Shown: piece by piece, positions 60,401 to 64,000 of the stretch | How the letters are laid out: every line of letters starts with the position of its first letter | How positions within the stretch are numbered: the stretch's first letter is position 1 | Assembly: GCA_034336665.1 (NCBI GenBank) | Contig: CM067565.1 | Location: forward strand, 82,710,858-82,774,857 | From: Luscinia megarhynchos | Taxonomy: Eukaryota > Chordata > Aves > Passeriformes > Turdidae | Length of the DNA stretch: 64,000 nt | Direction: 5' to 3' | Position numbers and translations under genes: made by a program | The notes under the pieces: generated by a model | What the model was told of the DNA's origin: nothing | The model's database searches: none | The model's input: only the letters and a program-made list of their open reading frames with translations

Positions 60401-63400
60401 TAGGGGAAGGATGTGTGGGAGGCTTGGCTTTCAGCGCTTTAGTTACTGTGAATTTTCAAACTTGGGTCAGTCCTATGGAGAGCTGACCCTTTCTCCCTTC
60501 CCTGCCCTTGCAACCCCCAGGCAAGCACAGCGTGTTCTTTAATTAAAAGAAAGCTGACTGCTCTTATTTTCATTGGATGAAAGAGTTTATGGGTATTTTC
60601 CCATGCTTTTTCGTTTGTTGATTATTGACAGTCGTGTCTCATGTGGCTTTTCCTTTTGCCAGTTGTGATCCCTGATATCACATTCCTTTGAACTCAGACA
60701 TGTGCAGAGAACTGTATACACACTAAAAGGCAGTAGCACTGAAAAATTTATCATATTTCTGCAATTCCACTTAACAATGACATTACTTCTGTTTAGCACA
60801 AGTCTGTGTAGTTATCAGGCCAAGGGATTGTTATCTTCTGACCTGAGTGACCTGACATAGAGAGTGCAAGTCAGCTCTCATCTAGTAGCTTTGCATCGTT
60901 CAAGAAACTTACTCCATGCTTCAATTCTAAGTCCAAGTAACATCAGAACAGAGAAACTGAGGCCCGAGTTGTGCAAAGTAACCTGTAATTTTGGCTCTTT
61001 ATTTTTAGTGTTTTTTGAGACACCAAGACACTCAAAAATTGAGGCAGCCAAAATTATAAGCTGTTTTTGAAATGCTGGCCTAGGGACTTGGGCAAATCTA
61101 CAGAGTGCATTTGATTCTGCTCACATATTTCTTACAGCAGAGTAACTCTCTGAAGGCCCATGAAACTACTTCTGGTTTACAGCAGTGGAAGCCACAGGAA
61201 AATGCGTCCCATGTTGCTGGAAGCTCCCATGAGCTTTGGTGTGTCAGTCCTGTCCTCATGGTCTGTTTCTCTTGACAGGATGTACTCCAGCTGTGGTTTG
61301 CTGAGAACCACATAGGCACACACACATGAACACATCACACCCCAAGCAGTGCTATTGGAAGAGCAGCCTCAAGCTATTTTAGTACTGTGTGTTAAATGAG
61401 TACCTGGTGATGGTCAAACAGTCTTTTCCCTCCCTGAGGCCTTGTGCCTGGTTTGTTGTTGCTCAACGTTCATACTCCCTGTTAGATTTATATTTTCAGT
61501 TTATTTTCTACATGGCATTTCAACACTTGAGATTTTGGCTTCTCTGGTGATCTCTATGGTGTTGGTAATGTCTTCTAATAGTAGGAGTTTACTAGACACA
61601 GAACAAAAATCTATGGTGACCAGGACCTGGGAATGGTCTGAAATCATATCAGGGGAGGTTCAGATTGGTTATTAGAAAAAGGTTATTCACTCAGCAAGTG
61701 GTTGGGCACTGCTCCCCAGGGCAGTGGTCATGGCACCAGCCTGACAGAGTTCAAGAAACATTTGGACCTTACTCTCAGGCATGTGGTGTGGCTCTTGGGG
61801 ATGGTGCTGTACAGAGCCAGGAGCTGGACTCAGTGATCCCTGTGGGTTCCGTTCAACTCAGGATATTCTGTGATTCAGTAACATGGAGTAGCAAAACTGA
61901 CCAGGAGAACTCAAGGTTTTTAGATTTAGTAGAAAAGTTATTCAGACAATATGTCAGGCTTATACCAGTGGTAACGCTCTTCTGGAGTTAAAAATTAAGG
62001 ACTTAAGGTAAAAAGAAGGAAATAGATAAGAAAGGGATGAGATCAGAAGACTTGCTGGAATTCAAGGAATGGGAGCTGGAGATGAAAAGGATGTTTTTAG
62101 ACTGTGTGAAAATGGCAATAGAGGTAACCTTGAGGAACTGAGAAAAACTTTGGCAGCAAGAAATAGGCTTTCTCACTGAATAACAAGTCCTTGCTGGCTT
62201 CCCAGTAATAATTACTAAAGTTGGTATTTCTGCTCATGAATTTTGAAGTTCCCATTCGTTTTTGTTGGAGGGTATTTTTCTCTTCACTGTGCCCCAAAAT
62301 GACTAAAATCCAGGCAATATATATGCCAGCCTAGCTCTTTGAAATGGGGACAAAGCTGATTCGTGAGACCCATCAAGTCTATTCTGTTTCCTTGGTATAG
62401 TACTTTTATAAAGGAGGCATAAACAAGAACTGATTTCTACTGTTTTATAGCTTTTATTATTCAAGGCAGTGAACAAGCCTGATTTGGGTGGCTTTCCATT
62501 TTGCTTCTGTTTGGAGGGGCAATCTTTTTAGCTGCTTAATTAATTGGATTAATGAGCTGTGAAATCTTAAGAAACTTGTACAGTCCCATGCTCCTCTTTG
62601 AGGAATATGATCAGGTCCAGTTTAACATTATAAGATCCGATGTGAAGATGTGTTCTCAGGACAGTTTCATAAAATAAATACACAAACATAGACACACAAA
62701 AGAGAAGGAACATTTCTGCCAAGGAGCAGATTTATTGTGAGGAAATCATGCAAGAATACATTTTAAGGCTTTAGAGCGCATGGCAATATTCTCTGCTCCT
62801 AAGACAAAGCTGTGGGAAGAGATGAAAAATCTTGGAGGATGGGTCCACTGGTAGCTATTAAACATGATAATCTGGCTATACTCCCATCTGCAAGTTCTAA
62901 ACAACTGAAAGGATTGAGCAGGGGTAGGATCAGACTATATGTGGTATTTTTATATGCTTTCCCTAAATATCTGCAGCTGACCTTTACTTGGAGATACGGT
63001 ACTGGTTAGATGGATTTCTGACTCCATGTAGTCAATTTTATATTCCTGTGGTCTTTGTGAGAGAAAACAATGTGAAGATCTGATGTTTCAGCTATTCTCC
63101 AAGGGAGAAGCAGTGATATCTGTAAGATGTTGACTGAGAAAGCTGACCAGACATATCACAAACCTCCAGAAACTTATTCATAATTTGGTCTCCTTTAAGT
63201 GTCAAGAATGCATGTGAAGAAACTATACCTTCATTTTTAGCACTATCTGTGTCTTCTTGACATTGAAAAAAGGGATCAGCATCTCTGCTGGTTCCCCAGT
63301 TGAAAAGTGGATTACAGTGAGAGACAGTTTTTCAGAAAAGATTTAATTTGCTAACCCTTCTCTAGTTCTTCTTTAGAGATGTTTTGTATTTTCTTTTGCA

Positions 63401-64000
63401 TTTAAATATTTCTTAAAACATTTCAAACAGGCATACTCACCAGTAGCATACTGTTGCTGATACTTTTGTAACTAACAAATATTTTAAGTTCTTCCATTTT
63501 CCAGGAAAGCTCAGGGCTTTAAAAATTAAAAAAAAAAAAAAGGATATTTTTAAGTAAATCATGCTGGTCTTTAAAAATCATTAATCTCTTTGCACGCTCT
63601 TGGTTCTACACTGCCATCTGTTTTCTTTCAAATCTCTAGAAGGCTGTGACAGAAATACGTGGGAATCCATGTTGTTCTGCATCAGTCTGCCAATTCTGCT
63701 CCTTTGCTTGTCAGGTCAAAGCAAACAACCTTTTCAAGAAGGAATGAAACAACTGGGGAACTGTTTAAGCATCTTTGTCTCTGCTGATCCTTGCGTAGAA
63801 GTTTCCTGGACTCTTCTAGAGGTGTAACATGATTTCCCTTTAACATAAATCCATTGTTTTCCCTCAAGTGTGTTACAGCAGTCCATTCCCTCTGAAAATG
63901 TAATCAATAAATCATCAGTCTACAATATAGCAAGTTCTGTATTTTCCATTGGTTTAAGATCAAATCCTGAATGCTGTGGATATTGTATGACCGTTAGTCA
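57477..64000. other. Intergenic sequence or first intron of a downstream plus-strand gene
   Basis: No coding exon was recognised. Contents are a poly-T tract at about 57,560-57,576, a plus-oriented CR1 fragment (61,605-61,876) and an A-run near 63,527. Open stretches such as the minus-strand one at 58,400-58,741 overlap each other in several frames and resemble no known protein. Confidence 0.65.
61605..61876 (+). mobile_element. CR1 LINE 3'-end fragment
   Basis: CR1 phrases occur in order: 'aggggaggttcagattggttattagaaaaagg', 'gggcactgctccccagggcagtggtcatggcacc', 'gagttcaagaaacatttgg', 'ggactcagtgatccctgtgggttcc' and 'caactcaggatattctgtgatt'. Together they form the last about 270 bp of an avian CR1 copy in plus orientation. 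Confidence 0.92.

Noticed and set aside
1..64000. CRISPR arrays, operons, integrases, tRNA or rRNA genes
   Set aside because: None was seen. The organisation is that of a vertebrate intron-rich locus.

Overview
The window looks like a vertebrate nuclear genome, most likely a bird. The evidence is AT-rich introns, several 5'-truncated CR1 LINE copies of the avian/reptilian type, and one large, widely split gene. No bacterial or phage-like gene organisation is present, and no complete single-exon protein gene could be supported.

The left two thirds (about 1 to 41,583) hold the 5' part of KIF6, a kinesin motor gene on the minus strand. Eight coding exons can be placed with canonical GT-AG borders and matching phases: 41,518-41,583, 40,578-40,684, 38,491-38,565, 26,236-26,383, 23,580-23,689, 15,214-15,343, 6,792-6,998 and 1,786-1,929. 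Together they encode residues 1-329, nearly the whole motor domain, including the P-loop GQTGSGKT, switch I NQASSRSH and switch II DLAGSE. The remaining exons (end of the motor, neck, coiled coils, tail) lie beyond the left edge. The introns contain CR1 fragments, simple repeats and a 55-bp tandem duplication, but no other gene that could be recognised.

Exon 1 lies in a CpG-rich promoter region (about 41,335-42,290). Two RFX-type half-sites sit just 5' of the start codon. Behind them is a GC-rich minisatellite (41,661-42,092) built from 29/30-bp and 17-bp units, each joined to the next by a CCCTSAGGG near-palindrome.

The right third (about 42,300-64,000) has no recognisable coding exon. It contains CR1 fragments, microsatellites and one candidate promoter plus non-coding first exon on the plus strand near 57,284-57,476 (TATA-like box, perfect CRE, no ATG, GTAAGT donor). 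From remembered mammalian gene order (KIF6 next to DAAM2 in divergent orientation) this could be a DAAM2 first exon, but that is inference. No previously undescribed multi-gene system is evident.
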